Of a stretch of 64,000 bases of DNA, positions 46,657 through 59,722 are shown piece by piece; position 1 is the stretch's first letter; each line of letters starts with the position of its first letter. Below the pieces are notes generated by a model that did not search any database, had not been told where the DNA came from, and saw nothing but the letters and a program-made list of their open reading frames with translations. The translations under genes were made by a program, and so were the position numbers. Source of the stretch: Hordeum vulgare subsp. vulgare (taxonomy: Eukaryota > Streptophyta > Magnoliopsida > Poales > Poaceae); the NCBI RefSeq assembly GCF_904849725.1, contig NC_058524.1, positions 487,327,763 to 487,391,762 of the forward strand. The letters are read 5' to 3'.

Positions 46657-49600
46657 TGTCACGCCCAAGATGCGACCCTATTCTTAATTTGGCACGAGGG
46701 CCTCGTTAGGGATAGAAGCGCATCTCGTCGTTTCACAAGAATGGATATCGTAACAAGTACATGTACTGAAAAGAAGAGATATATACAAAATTGGCTTACA
46801 CTCTCCACGAGCTACATCAGAGTCACATCAGTACAATTTAAACATCATGAAGAAGAACAGGGTCCGACTACGGATGAAAACAAACGAGAAAAAGAAGAAC
46901 GACATCCATAATTGTTATCCCAGGCTGCCGGCCTGGAACCCATCCTAGATCGAAGAAGAAGAAGAAGCAACTCCAAATGAACAATCAATGCGCTCGCGTC
47001 AAGTAACCTTTACCTGTACCTGCAACTGGTGTTGTAGTAATCTGTGAGCCACAGGGGACTCAGCAATCTCATTTCCAAAGGTATCAAGACTACCAAAACT
47101 TAATAGGTGAGGTAAGGTTAAGTGGTGAGGTTGCAGCGGCGGCTAAGCATATATTTGGTGGATAAACTTACGAGTACAAGAAATAAGAGGGGGAAGATCT
47201 ATGCACATCGGACGTGTCTACTAATGATCAAATGAATGATCCTGAACACCTACCTACGTCAGACATAACCCCACCGTGTCCTCGATCGGAGAAGGAACTC
47301 ACAAAAGAGACAGTCACGGTTATGCACTCAATTGGAAAGTTTTAATTAAGTTAACTTCAAGTTGTCTAGAACGAGTGTTAAACAAAGTTTCCACGTTGCC
47401 ACATAACCGCGGGCACGACTTTCCGAAAGATTTAACCCTGCAGGGGTGCTCCAACTAATCCATCACAAATTACCACAAGCCGCATAGAAATCCTCGATCA
47501 CGAAGCTCGCGATCTTGTCGGACTCAGTGGAAAACCTGAACTCTGAGATTACCCAAAGCATCACCAGAATCCCGATGCACAAGATATCTCGTCAAATCTA
47601 AAACTAATCCAGCAAGGCCGCCCGGCGTGTCGACGATCCCGATAGGAGCCGCGTATCTCGTTCTCAAGACACGACGGATGAGCGATGGTTACCACGCCAG
47701 ACTCAAGTTGCCCTGGGTAGCGTTAGTAAGCTGCTCTGTTTTGGACCAGCACCATCAGCACTAGCCCTCCCTGTATTATGTAAAATTACTCCTCGTGTTC
47801 ATGAAGCCCTATGCTTTCATTATTAACAAAATTATTATGTTGGGAAAATGTAGTACCAATGTTGGGCCTTGCCAGCCCAGCTTTAATCTAAAACGAATTA
47901 TCAAGGGGGTCCCCATAACAACCCCGATCGTGTTAGGAGCGCTCAATTATGGAACATAACACCGGTAGCCGAAACTAAGGGGGCAAAGGTGGAACAAAAC
48001 ACCAGGCTAGAAAGGCCGAGCCTTCCACCTTTTACCAAGTATATAGCTGCATTAAATTAAATAGCATTTAATAGGGTGATATAACAAGGAACCCATGTTG
48101 TCACATGGAAGCAACTGCACCTGCAACTAGCAATGCTAATACATGGTAAAGCAAGCGGTAACATAGCCTATCAGTGGTTTGCTAGGTTGTGAACAGGCTG
48201 AAGGTTTTCATGACAATGTTGGGAGGCTGATATTTAACAGGTGGTAGGCAACGAGACATAACGATAGAAACGGTAAAAACTAGCATGACAATGATAGTAA
48301 TGATATATGGGGAAATGGTCATCTTTCCTGAGATCCCGCTTGGAAGAAGAATGACTCCGTGAAGCAGACGAACCGATGTAGTCGAACGTGTCTCACTTTC
48401 CGACACACTTGCGGAACTCTATCGAGACGAAGGAAACCGGAAACAAGAATCAACACACGATATTCACCACGGCATATGCACGACAAGATGCAATCCACAT
48501 ATGATGCATGAACAACTGAATACATGCAAGTCACGACATGTCAATTCACAACAACCAAATACTGCACATTAAATGAAGTTCAGTATGCAACGAGTTGCAT
48601 ATTGACGAAACTCCACATACGAATTATTTAGTTCTATCCCAATTAGGTACACGACAATATTAAATATGGTTAAACATGGCAAGAGGTGAAGCGTAATTAA
48701 ACTACCCATCTAGGCATTTTAAAAGAGGTCGGAAATGACATATAGCATCTCCGAGATGACCTCACATGTTAATTTACAATTCTGTCCAGATCTGAACTAA
48801 CATGTTTAATTAGTTTTTAAACAGAAAAACAAATAGGTTCACGTGATTCTGCGCGTTGTTACAAGCAATTTACACATAGAGAACATCTCCAACGGAGCTA
48901 CGGTTCAAAAGATACGAACACCGCAAGATATGATGACATGAATGCAAAATGTGTGCAACGACAGTCACGAGCACTTCAAAACATACTACCAACAAGATAA
49001 AATGAAACTACACGAGATTCTAAGAAATTTTCATATAGGACACAGCCAAAACGGAGCTACGGCTCATCAACTATGAGCTAAACAAGAAATCACTATAATC
49101 TGCCAAAATCGGCCATATAGCATTTTCTACACCCCACAACTACGAGCTACACAACTCCAATATACTCAACCAAGGCATGAGACGATAGAGGGCAAGAAGC
49201 ACTACAACATATAACTAATAACACCTAGCATGGAAGCATGGATCACTTGGAAAAGAAGTCACAGAAAGGCATCTCACACATAGTTTCTGACCTAGTGAAA
49301 ATAACAGTTTACGAAACTGCAGTTTTCGATCTGAAGGCATATTAACAGCAGAAAAACCATAAGCTATAGGACTCCAAATGGCATGAAAATTGACAGCATG
49401 CTAGAGAATCCTAAAGTCTACAACTAACTCCATTGCACCAACCTCAAAAGAGCTACAGATCACCAGATAAACTCATGCAAAGACAGCAACACAATATAAT
49501 AGATTCAGACTTGGAAATATTTCAGCATCTCTAAAACAACACTATTTCCTAGCAAGTAAAGAACAAGCAAACCACAGCTAAACATGGATTTCTATTGCAA

Positions 49601-51585
49601 CCAAGATTACTAGGGGCTAGACTAAACATCCAAGATCAACTCTCTAGTTGACAACTTAATCATATCAAGCACGGAATAAATCCCACAAAATAAACAAAAG
49701 GGCAACACGACAAAATATCATGCGAACTAACTTGCTCAAAAGCTAAAACTAAATACACAGTTAAATCCTATGTATTTTTCTACCCCGAAAACATATATAA
49801 CATGTGGGGTTGCAAAATAAAATCAACGCCACACGTATATGCGGGTAAATGTCCTAAACGCGAAATAATAAACTAGGTACGGAATCCTACATGCAAAAAT
49901 ACCAACGACTACTCTAAAATACATGGCAAAAGGGATCCTAAAACATGAGTATTTTATCTACGGGGTTTGAGCAATCCGGACACGCGCGAAAAAAGAAATA
50001 CGGGACGAATCCTATTGGGACAACACGTAAAACTATGCATTTGGCGGTTCAAACTACTTCAAACATTTATGCAAGTTTCAAAATCGTAATCTACGCAAAA
50101 TTCTATACAAGGTACATATCAAAATCAACGCGATCCGACATACGGATTAAAAGTTACGGACATTTTAATATATCTATATTCCTGAAATAACTAATTCAAA
50201 ACTATAAAAAAACCTATTGGGCCGAAACTACAGCAGATGCATGAGCGCGACATAACCAAAAGGCGCTCGGGGCGAGGAATAGGCAGCTCACCTCGGCTCT
50301 GGGCCGACTCGGTGGAGGGGGGCACTGGGCTGAAGCGGTGGGACGAGCTGGTGGGCCGGCCTGGCGCTGTGGAGGCCGATGGAGGGCTATTGTTGCTGGG
50401 CCTCGGCCTTGCCCGCTGCGGGAGGAGGCCGGCCGAGGCCAGGGCACTGGGCGAGTCGGCCGGCGGCCCACATCGAGGCCAACAGGGGCGCATCCCCGTT
50501 GTCCCGCACGATTACCCGGAAACACGACCAACGGGGTCAACGATAGAGCTTGGCGGCCATGGGGGCATCTTGGGGCGGACCCGAGCGTGGGGAGGACAGG
50601 TTCGGACGCGGGCTGGCCCGATCTGGAGAAGTCCGGGCACGGGAGTCCCATTCCCAGCGGCAGCAGCACATGGGTGCTCGGGGCGGGCGATGCGGACATG
50701 GATGCGGCGGCTCACTTGCAGCTCGGGGCCATGGCTGGCCGCAGCGGCGGCTCGCTCGTAGGGGAGGCCGATCGGACTGACCGGCGGCTTACGCAGCACG
50801 GCAACGGGGCGCAGGTGCGAGACGGCGACGCAGGGTGGAGTAGCTCGGGCGTAGAGGAGCTGCTGGCAGCGGCTGGCTCGGGTGGGCTTCGCGGGCCTGA
50901 CCCGGGTTCTAGCGGGCCCGCGTCGTTGGGGAGAGAGAGGCTGCGGGAGGAGGCTAGGGTTAGGGGCGCGGGTTTCGAGGTGGAGAGGGTTTGCTGTCTA
51001 AAAATTAGGAGGAGGGTCTATATATAGACAAAGGGGGGGGTAGGTTTAGCGAAATTTCGTCCCGGATCCAACCATGCGATCGGAATCGGACGATTCCGCA
51101 TGCGAGAACGGTCAGTGTCTGTGTAGAGTGGTTAACCGGAGATGAGAGAAAAAACGGGCGGCTCGACAACGAGATTTAAAACACCAAAAGACGTCCGACG
51201 ATAGACCGAATACGGTGCCGCTACGGCGACCGTTCGGGTACCAGACGGACACCGATGGCAACAAAATTCGACAGGCGGCCTAGCTATATTAAAATAAGAC
51301 CGCACGTCAAATCTCAACCCAATCAGAGAAAGTTTTACACACACTTTGAGAACAAGATTTAAACGATGCCGCGGGCGCATGCGTGTGTGGTCGGGCTCAG
51401 AACGGACAACGACGAGAACCGGCAACTAACAATGGATGCAAGTTTTGAAAATTGGCGGCAACGGGATGCCGATGCAATGCTGATTATGCGCATGATGCGA
51501 TGATGATGCGACAAATAAAAATAGACACACGACGAAAATGGAATAAAGGGGCATTCTTCTGGAATGTCGGCATCGGGCTGTCACA
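46657..51585 (-). repeat. Sukkula 5' LTR (4929 bp)
   Basis: On the plus strand it begins TGTCACGCCCAAGATGCGAC and ends ATCGGGCTGTCACA. The terminus is that of the barley/wheat Sukkula LTR, and the size of nearly 5 kb fits. The primer site at its inner end shows it is the 5' LTR of a minus-oriented element. The GC-rich block 50190-51050 on the plus strand, with several fortuitous open frames, probably holds the promoter. The rest is AT-rich and non-coding. Confidence 0.88.
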
Positions 51586-51599
51586 ATTTTTTACCAGGA

Positions 51600-51915
51600 C
51601 ATTTACATAGTCCCCCTAAATTCGGACCGACCTCATCTTTACCCCTAAATAAAAATAGTGCTCAACTATACCCCTCTTCCATTAAGTGCACTTATAGAAA
51701 TACCCTTCCGTATATTTTCCATCCAGTCAAAGGCCTTTGACTGTTAAGTGCACGTATAGAAAAATGTTACGGTCAAAGGCCTTTGACAAGATGGAAAATG
51801 TACGAAAGGGCATTTTTATAAGTGCACTTAACGAAAGAGGGGCAAAGTTGAGCACTGTTTTTATTTAGGGGTAAAGATGAGGTCGGGCCAAAATTAGGGA
51901 AAAATGGAATTGACC
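51600..51915. mobile_element. Foldback/MITE-type element with ~130-bp arms
   Basis: The arm 51612-51740 (CCCCTAAATTCGGACCGACCTC...AAAGGCCTTTGAC) pairs with 51772-51905 (GTCAAAGGCC...GGTCGGGCCAAAATTAGGG) over most of its length. Nearly the whole 0.3 kb can form one hairpin. Non-coding. A target duplication was not identified. Confidence 0.7.
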
Positions 51916-51920
51916 CTTTT

Positions 51921-52953
51921 TTATTTTTTGTATGAACCTGTTAACTCAGTGTCATTATGAGTTACTATTTTCTGCATATTTTTGAACTTTCAGAAAAATC
52001 ATATTTATAGAGCTCTAAAAACACCAGATTTTTTCGAAATTAGTTTTCATCAGGAAGCTTCAAAAGGACCTCGAATCCACCGGAGGTGGAGGGGAGTACC
52101 ATGGTCCCCATGCAGCCACGTGATGAACGTGGTGATACCATGTGGGCCCCATGGTGCTCCATTCCACCATGTCTCGATGCCTATATTTTTTGTCCTTGGA
52201 AAAAAACCTGACCATCAATGAGTTTTACTATTTCTGCCCATATGACTTTGTTCCGAAGTGATCCAATCTAGCTGCCTTTTTTCCTTACTCTATGAGAGAG
52301 GAAAATCATCTTGGTGGGCATGTCCATCAACATGAAGTCCACCATGATCTCTCATGGCTAGTTTCCTTTGGACTATGGATCCATAGCAGTATCTTGATGG
52401 TTTTCTCTCCTTTGCTTCTCAATAAAAAGATCACATCAGGTTCCATATATGATTGTGATCCATGTGATCTAATATGTTGATATATTTGTTGCAATGTGAT
52501 GAACTGTCACTTTATGATCACATATATCCATGAGTTCTTTTGAGATCAATTTGGTTTCTTTATTGACTAATTGTTATACATACATCTTCTCTGATCCATT
52601 TGTCTTGCTTTGCTTGAGTTTGATGGATGATCTCTAAAAGAGAGTTGTGTATGTTAGTTAGGTTGAATCTTGCAAGTAATCTACCGTAGTTACACAAAAT
52701 TAAAAAGGCTTGCAATATTTTGCCACTAGGGATAAAACTACGATTGGATAGTTGTCCTTTGAACGCAAGATGAAGATACTATATCATCTACTTCATGTTA
52801 TCATACTTATTGCAATACTCTGTTTTGTTACTCAATACTTTAATATGCATGGTGGATAGAGGTCTTGAGTCGATTAGTAGTTATAGTTGCAGTTGGTTAA
52901 ATATTTTGTATGCACGTGATGTTCACATGCAATTATGCCATGTATATTGAACT

Positions 52954-52984
<31 letters not shown>

Positions 52985-53765
52985 AGCCTTTAGTACCAAA
53001 CAAGTTGGGGTAGGCTAGATGTGAAACCCACAAGATCTCGCAACCAACTCATGATGCTGGCACATGGATAGCAAGCTTCCATGCACCCCTGTCCATGGCT
53101 ACTTCTTTGGTGATGCTCCAATCCTTCATATCTCTCTTTACGGACTCTTCCCATGTCAAGTTTGGTCTACCTCGGCCTATGTCGACATTATCAGTATGCT
53201 TTAGTCATCCGCTAGGCACTGGGACTTATGGAGGCCTGCACTGAATATGACCAAACCATCTCAAATGATGTTGGACAAGCTTCTCTTCATTCGATGCTAC
53301 CCCAACTCTATCTCATATATCATCATTCCAGATTATAATAATACTTATAAAAACGACAATTCAATCAACGTGCAATTGTAACTTGTTTACCACACCTTGC
53401 TATTATTTGGAGAGCAATCACTAGTAAACCTATGGATCCCGATCCATTCTTCTTCCTGTTGCTTCAAATCTCAATCAACACTCTACACATTTTTTCTTTT
53501 GCTTTTTCTTACAATCAATCTTCCATAAACATTTGCATTTAATCCTTGTAACTAGTGAGGCTAGTAAGACCGACAATCTTACTAGTTTCGTTGGGGGCCA
53601 AGGAATTTTCGTATTTGTGTATGGAAGTATTGATCATTGGATGTTTACCAAACTCACTAGTTTGATAAACCTTAAGGTCAAATGCTTTGAGGGAAAATTG
53701 CTAGTTGCTAGAACCCCTTGCACTGAGGGGCCCAACACCTTTCTTGATGAGAGGAAGTGAGCCTT
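51921..53765 (+). repeat. Gypsy-type LTR interrupted by a LINE end
   Basis: Matches 20620-21312 in its first 700 bp and continues beyond the point where that copy is truncated. Just after it, TTGAAGTCATTGCCAGGGAG (about 53770-53790) looks like a mutated gypsy leader/primer region (TGGCGCC-x-TTGCCGGGGAG type). It has no recognisable ORF. Confidence 0.6.
52955..53345 (-). pseudogene. 5'-truncated LINE 3' end with (TTG)n tail
   Basis: The minus strand encodes LINE ORF2 C-terminal motifs (RWFGHIQ, then RGRPNLTWEESVKRDMKDWS and MDRGAWKLAIH) with stop codons in between. It ends in a (TTG)10-like tail, seen as (CAA)n at 52955-52985. It lies inside the gypsy-type LTR. Confidence 0.82.
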
Positions 53766-53768
53766 TTT

Positions 53769-54279
53769 TTGAAGTCATTGCCAGGGAGTTTCGTTTTGCG
53801 AGTGTACCGATATTCCTATCAACTTAATGTCAAGATCAAGCCTTCTCTAGTAACATTTCTAAGGTGTCTTTGGATACTATGAGTGGTCTTACACTCCTTT
53901 ACTTTACTTCCTTGCTATCCATCTTTCCTAGTTAGTTTTGTTGCTTTTTATTTTCTTTTCTGTGTTGTACAAATTAAAAAATAAACTATTTTCAATTCTA
54001 GCAAGTACGAGCTTTTGTTTTAGGCTTGCATAAACATCTCTACGTACCCAAAATATGCAAGATCATGACTCTTCTAATATAAAACTTGATGGTAAAGTTA
54101 AAGGGTAACCTTGCCCACCTATTAATCATGATGATAGTTTTGGTACTAGGCCCACAATTTGGATAACAAAAAAACTTATGGAGTAGGGTGCATAAATATT
54201 ATTGGAATGGATGATATGCAAGATATCTTTAACTGTGTTTGAGTTATACTGACAGTACAATATACTTGGGGTAGCACAT
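53769..54279 (+). other. Retrotransposon leader/internal remnant, no gene seen
   Basis: AT-rich sequence following the gypsy-type LTR. No domain recognised on either strand. Confidence 0.4.
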
Positions 54280-56109
54280 TGATATGTCTCAAACGTATCT
54301 ACTTTTCCAAACACATTTATTGTTTTGGCCTCCAACTTGCATGATTTTTATAAAACTGACCTGAGCTGACGTTGTTTTCAGCAGAATTTTCTTGATGTCA
54401 TTTTTTTAGAAATAAAAGTGCTCAATATTAGATGGGGATTTTTGACAGATTTTCTAGAAAACAAGAAGACCGGAGGACTGAAGATGGGCCAGAGCGAGGC
54501 CGCTAGGGTGCCATGTGGCCTCGCAACCAGGTTATCCCCTTGGCAGCATGGAAGCCCCACGGTTCCTCCATCAACCTCCTTTTGACATTAAATCCCATAT
54601 ATCTCACCTTGGGTGTTGAGGTATTTAGGTCATTTTGGTTCGGGTAGTTTGGTGTATGGGCAATTCGGGTATTTAAATGTGAGAACAATTTTAGTTGGCC
54701 AAAATAATACCCGAACCCAAATTACCCAAAATTCTAGTTTGGGTAATTGGGGTACCCCAAAACCTAAAATATTGGGAGCACAAATCAAATTTTGGTATGA
54801 ATAATTTGGGTAGTATGGGTATTTCGGATAGTATGACTATTTTCGCTAGTATGGGTAACATGAAAGTGCAATAATATGATCAATAATTTGAGTAGTATGA
54901 ATAATTCAGTTAGTATGAATATTTTGGGTTTTCTAGGCTAAAACCCGAACCCTAACCCGAAAACCGAATGGCCAAGAAATGAGAACCGAACCCTAACCCG
55001 ATACCGAATTACCCGGTTCGGGTTGGAGTAATGGGTTAGGGTACCCAAACGCCCAGCGTGACATATATCACATAAAATCCCATAGAAAATCATTGATGCT
55101 TTTTAAGATAGAGAGTCACTGCCACCTATATTCTTCCTTCGAAGATCTGATATGTGTATTGGGCTTCAGAGAGGGGGATTCATCACCATCAACACAATCA
55201 ACCCTTTTCCAGCAACAATCTCTTTTGATTCTTACACCCATGTGTGAGTAATTCCCTTGTAGGCACATGGAGGTAGATTTGAATTGGATGAGATTTACTA
55301 TGTAATAGATGTTATATTTGTTAGGGCATGATGCTTAGTATCCACTATGTTGTGAGATTGATGTTGCTATGTTATACTATGCTTCATTCTGCACACTAGG
55401 GCTTGGGTGCCATGATGCATATATGAGTCCTTTATGTTTTCATGAATATATTTATGTTTTAGATCGTACTTGAAAATTTTATGCACCTCTTAATGTTCTG
55501 AACCCAAGACCCCAAGATGACAATAATTGGGATATCAATAGGGATGTATTTACCTTGGTGATTACATGTATCCATTGGTTCTTAATGCTTTGACCCATTT
55601 ATCTTTAGAAGGAGTGCCTTAATTACCCTAAATTTCCATCAATATTCCACTGAAATGGGAGGGTCGGACAAAATATGTTGTGCAAGTTCTTCTCGCAAGC
55701 AAGTACAACTATATACATAATACATGACTACATATGATTGGTGAACTGAAGCTAGTTTGCTATTGCTATATGTTATGACTACTGCATAATTTATAATATC
55801 CATGCAACATCCATTATACTTCCATGCCTAAGTTTTCCATCATTGTCGCGCTGTTTACAATCACTATTGCTCCAATCTGTTTCTTTACTGCAATACTGTT
55901 TCTTTTACTATTTAAGTACTACTGCTATCATATCACTTTTCTACTAATAAATTGTGCCAAGCAAGTTATCTATCTTGGTGTGGTTAAATTGATAACTCAA
56001 CTACTAAGCCTTATAAATATTCTTTGGATTCCCTTGTGTCGAATCAATAAATTTGAGTTAAAATACTTTCCTCGAATACTATTGCGACTTGTACACTTAC
56101 GGGTTAGCA
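54280..56109 (+). repeat. Long LTR starting TGATATGTCTCAAACGTATC
   Basis: Begins like a common Triticeae gypsy LTR and continues through its usual features (ATTCATCACCATCAACACAATC, GTGGTTAAATTGATAACTCAAC, CCTTGTGTCGAATCAATAAATTTG) to GGGTTAGCA. There is no internal domain on either side, so it is probably a solo LTR, but the flanks (CACAT and CCATC) do not match cleanly. A GGGT-rich insertion occupies about 54610-55060. Confidence 0.65.
54610..55060. mobile_element. GGGTA/CCCGAA-rich insertion, possible hAT-like MITE
   Basis: Dense repeats of GGGTAATT, TTCGGGT and their complements (AACCCTAACCCGA), with GGTTCGGGT near the left end and CCCGAACC-type sequence complementing it at the right. It interrupts the LTR. 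The class is a guess and the terminal repeats are not clean. Confidence 0.35.
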
Positions 56110-56560
56110 CCATCGACTCGGAAGGCCTTAAGGCCCAGGGGGTCTCACGAAAGATCTATGCTAGCATGCAGTACAGGGGACCGACTCAAAGGTGAAGCAT
56201 GATCTTGGCATGCAACCCAAGAAGCCCTTGTCGATAAGGTTAGGTGGGAACCCTATAAATCCTAGCTCTCATCACCTATATGAGGCATGTATAGGGGTAG
56301 ATCAAGGCATCTATTCCATGATAAGAAGACCCTGGTAGTCATCATCATCCACTTGCCACCCTACTCAGGCACTATTGGTTTTCTGCACCATTAGTTGGGG
56401 TGCTAGTTAGGGGCTGCGTTAGTGAGAGACCGACACCATATGGGATCTTCCGTTGTGACTAACGATAGAGCCCCATGACATAGTCTTAGTTTTGGCTCGC
56501 TCAACTTTGTTGTGGATGGGGCATGATGGTTTGCCATTAACCCTCCACCCGCCCTGTCCG
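56110..56560. other. No gene or nameable element
   Basis: Non-coding sequence between two LTR-like regions. Nothing recognised on either strand. Confidence 0.4.
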
Positions 56561-57410
56561 AGCATATATGTGCGCTCGATCACCTATGGGATCTTTGGCC
56601 CCTTCGTGGTTCGACGGGGAGGTCGTGTGGCACAAAGAGCAGAAACTACGAGGCAACACGATGATGAGACTCGGGGGGTTTTACCCAGGTTTGGGCCGCT
56701 GGGAAGCATAAAACCATACTCCTACTTTGGTGGATTTATTGGGGAAGACGAAGTTCGCACGACGCTCTGCCCTGACAAAGGTTCCCGTGAAGAGTTACCA
56801 TGTGCGTACAAATATTCATGGTTCTAATCCTGGGGTCCGAATCCTCGAACTGCCGAGTCCTTTGCTAGGTAGCCTCATGCCTCCTTTTATAGCTCAAGGG
56901 GGCTAAACTCTGGCACTTAAGACAAAGTGCCATAAATGTGGCCTTAGGTGGTGAGTGGGGGTGCGTTCCCGACAAGCTCCTGCCACCTATTAGTGGTTGT
57001 GGCTTGGTGTCTTGACACGCCTATGGACGGGTGCAACTGGTCATAATCTGTCTTCTGGCACGCCGCCATGTATCTAGCGAGAGCCACTTAGCCATCTGGG
57101 AGCTTGATACCTCATTGATAACTGACTGGTGTAGTGACGAGGTGGAGCGGTGGCAGATTGGCCTGCGCTTGCCAGGGAGGCATCTTGCCGGGTTTTGTCA
57201 AGGATGCCTATTGTTTCACCCCCTCATCGCTTCACCCCCGGCAGGTGCCGGGGGTTCTTGGCATGTCTTGGGCTACTTGTTTAGGTCTTGCTGGCGTCTC
57301 GTTTCAGCTATTTTCTTGGGTTGGTGGTTGCCCTTGAGGTGTTGTGCTCTTAATGCGTGTGCAAAAGTCAGGGGCACTAGGTACCCCATTACTAGTGCAC
57401 CAACAGCCTC
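56561..57410 (+). repeat. Gypsy-type LTR fragment
   Basis: GGTTTTACCCAGGTTTGGGCCGC followed by CATACTCCTACTTTGGTGGAT is typical of a Triticeae LTR. It ends GGCACTAGGTACCCCATTACTAGTGCACCAACA. Confidence 0.5.
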
Positions 57411-57740
57411 CCCGGGCATGGCCGATACGCGCTCGCCCAACGTTGTTGCGTTAGGCCCAAAGTTCATGCCGGGGCGTGAAATTGCAAAGGGAGAACCGTG
57501 ACCCCGATGTTCTAGACTGTCCCACCACTCCAGGACGTTTCCGCCACGCGTGTCGCATGCATTGCGAGAATCTCGCGGCGGGTGTGCGCGACTTAAATGC
57601 CTGGTCATGGCAAAAACCACATTGTCGTGCATTGGATTGTTGGGGCGGGTACCTGTTCGCCCGTGATGGTGTGTAACGGGATATGTGGAGATGGGCGTCG
57701 ACCTTTGGAGTGTAGGAGAGACATTCCCCCGCACCCTCCC

Positions 57741-57747
57741 TATAAAA
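57741..57747 (+). promoter_or_regulatory. TATA box upstream of the split B3-like ORF
   Basis: CCCTATAAAAGC in an otherwise GC-rich region. When the solo LTR is removed, an ATG (59723) lies about 190 nt downstream, a plausible promoter/leader spacing. Confidence 0.5.
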
Positions 57748-57925
57748 GCAGTAGGGGTGCGGTAGACGATGCTCACAAATCCTTCTCCTCTCCTCCAACA
57801 TAGGGTTGCCCGGCTTGCTCTTCTCTTCTTGTCCTTTGAGGTGGCTTCGTTTATTGGGTATGGTGGGGAGGCGCGGGCGTCCCCGTCTTCTATGGGGGCA
57901 TCAAGAGCCTCCTTGTTGGATCATG

Positions 57926-59703
57926 TGTTGGAAATATGCCCTAGAGGCAATAATAAAGTGGTTATTATTATATTTCCTAGTTCATGATAATTGTCTATTA
58001 TTCATTCTATAATTGTATTAACCAGAAACCGTAATACATGTGTGAATATATAGATCACAATGTGTCCCTAGTGAGCCTCTAGTTGGCTAGCTCGTTGATC
58101 AATAGATGATCATGGTTTCCTGATCATGGACATTGGATATCATTGATAACGGGATCACATCATTGGGGAATGATGTGATGGACAAGACCCAATCCTAAGC
58201 ATAGCACTAGATCATGTTTTTCGTCTGCTAAAGCTTTTCTAATGTCAAGTATCATTTCCTTGGACCATGAGATTGTGAAACTCCCGAATACCGTAGGAGT
58301 GCTTTGGATGTATCAAACGTCACAACATAACTGGGTGATTATAAAGGTGCACTACAGGTATCTTCGAAAGTGTCTGTTGGGTTGTACGAATCGAGACTGG
58401 GATTTGTCACTCGATGTGACGGAGAGGTATCTCTGGGCCCACTCGGTAATCCATCATCATAATGAGCTCAATGTGACTAAGGAGTTAGCCACGGGATGAT
58501 GTGTTATGGAACGAGTAAAGAGACTTGCCGGCAACGAGATTGAACAAGGTATAGGGATACCGACGATCGAATCTCGGGCAAGTATCATACGGTAGACAAA
58601 GGGAATTTCATATGGGATTGATTGAATCCCCGACATCGTGGTTCATTCGATGAGATCATCATGGCACATACGTGAACCAACATGGATATCCATACCCGCT
58701 GTTGGTTATTGACCGGAGAGGTGTCTCGGTCATGTCTGCATGGTTCCCGAACCCATAGGGTCTACACACTTAAGGTTCGATGACGCTAGGGTTATATGGG
58801 AATAGTATAGATGGTTACCGAAGGTTGTTCGGAGTTCCGTATGAGATCCCGGATGTCACGAGGAGCTCCGAAATGGTCGGGAGGTAAAGATTCATATATA
58901 GGAAGTGAGGATTTGGTCGCCGGAAGTGTTTCGGGAATCACCGGTAATGTACCACGACTACCGGAAGGGTTCCGGGGGTCCACCGGGAAGGACCACCGGC
59001 CCCAAAGGGAACCAGCTCCGAAGGGAACCAGCCCCTAAGTGGATAGGAACCAGCCACCAAGTGGGCTGGTGCGCCACCACCATTAGCCCAAGGCGCAAGA
59101 GACAGAGGGTGGCTAACCCTAGGCGTAGTGGGCTTGCCTTGGGTGACAAGCCACCCTAGTCCGCCACGTCCTCCATCCTTTGCCGCCGCCCCTTGCCCAT
59201 CTAGGGCTGCCGCACCACCTAGGGTGGAAACCCTAGGGGAGATCACCCTCCTCCCTCTCCTCCTATATATAGTGGAGTGTTTTGGGGTTGCACACAACAC
59301 AATTTCTCTCGCTCTCTCGGCGCAGCCCTAGTCCTCCTCCTCATCGTCCTCCGTAGTGTTTGGCGAAGACCTGTTGGAGTACTACGTAGCTCCACCGTCA
59401 CCATGCCGTTGTGCTGCCGGAGCTCTCCCTCAACCTATCCTCCCTCCTTGCTGGATCATGGCATTGGAGACATCACCGGGTTGCACCTGTGTTGAACGCT
59501 AAGGTGCCGTTGTTAGGCGCTTAGATCGGAATCCATCGCGATCTGAATCACTGCGACTACGACTCCATCAACTGCGTTCTAGCAACGCTTCCGCTTAGCA
59601 ATCTTCAAAGGTATGCAGATGCTCTACTCCTTTGTTCGTTGCTGGTTTCTCATAGATAGATCCTTGTGAAGATTTTTTTTTGAAATTACTAAGTTCACCG
59701 ACA
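57926..59703 (+). mobile_element. BARE/WIS/Angela-type solo LTR
   Basis: Starts TGTTGGAAATATGCCCTAGAGG and ends TTCACCGACA, flanked by a perfect duplication TCATG (57921-57925 and 59704-59708). The interior follows the BARE/WIS/Angela LTR closely, including the region around the TATA box (CTCCTATATATAGTGG, about 59260). No primer site or coding domain adjoins, so it formed by LTR-LTR recombination. It is 1778 bp long. Confidence 0.93.
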
Positions 59704-59722
59704 TCATGCAGCCGCTTCAGTC

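Noticed and set aside
50237..51027. Several long open frames in a GC-rich block
   Set aside because: They lie in the Sukkula LTR, overlap on both strands, have low-complexity Arg/Gly/Ala composition and no domain. GC content alone explains them.
56492..57501. Open frames that might be a host gene
   Set aside because: The sequence matches a common Triticeae LTR pattern, and the frames lack domains and codon regularity.
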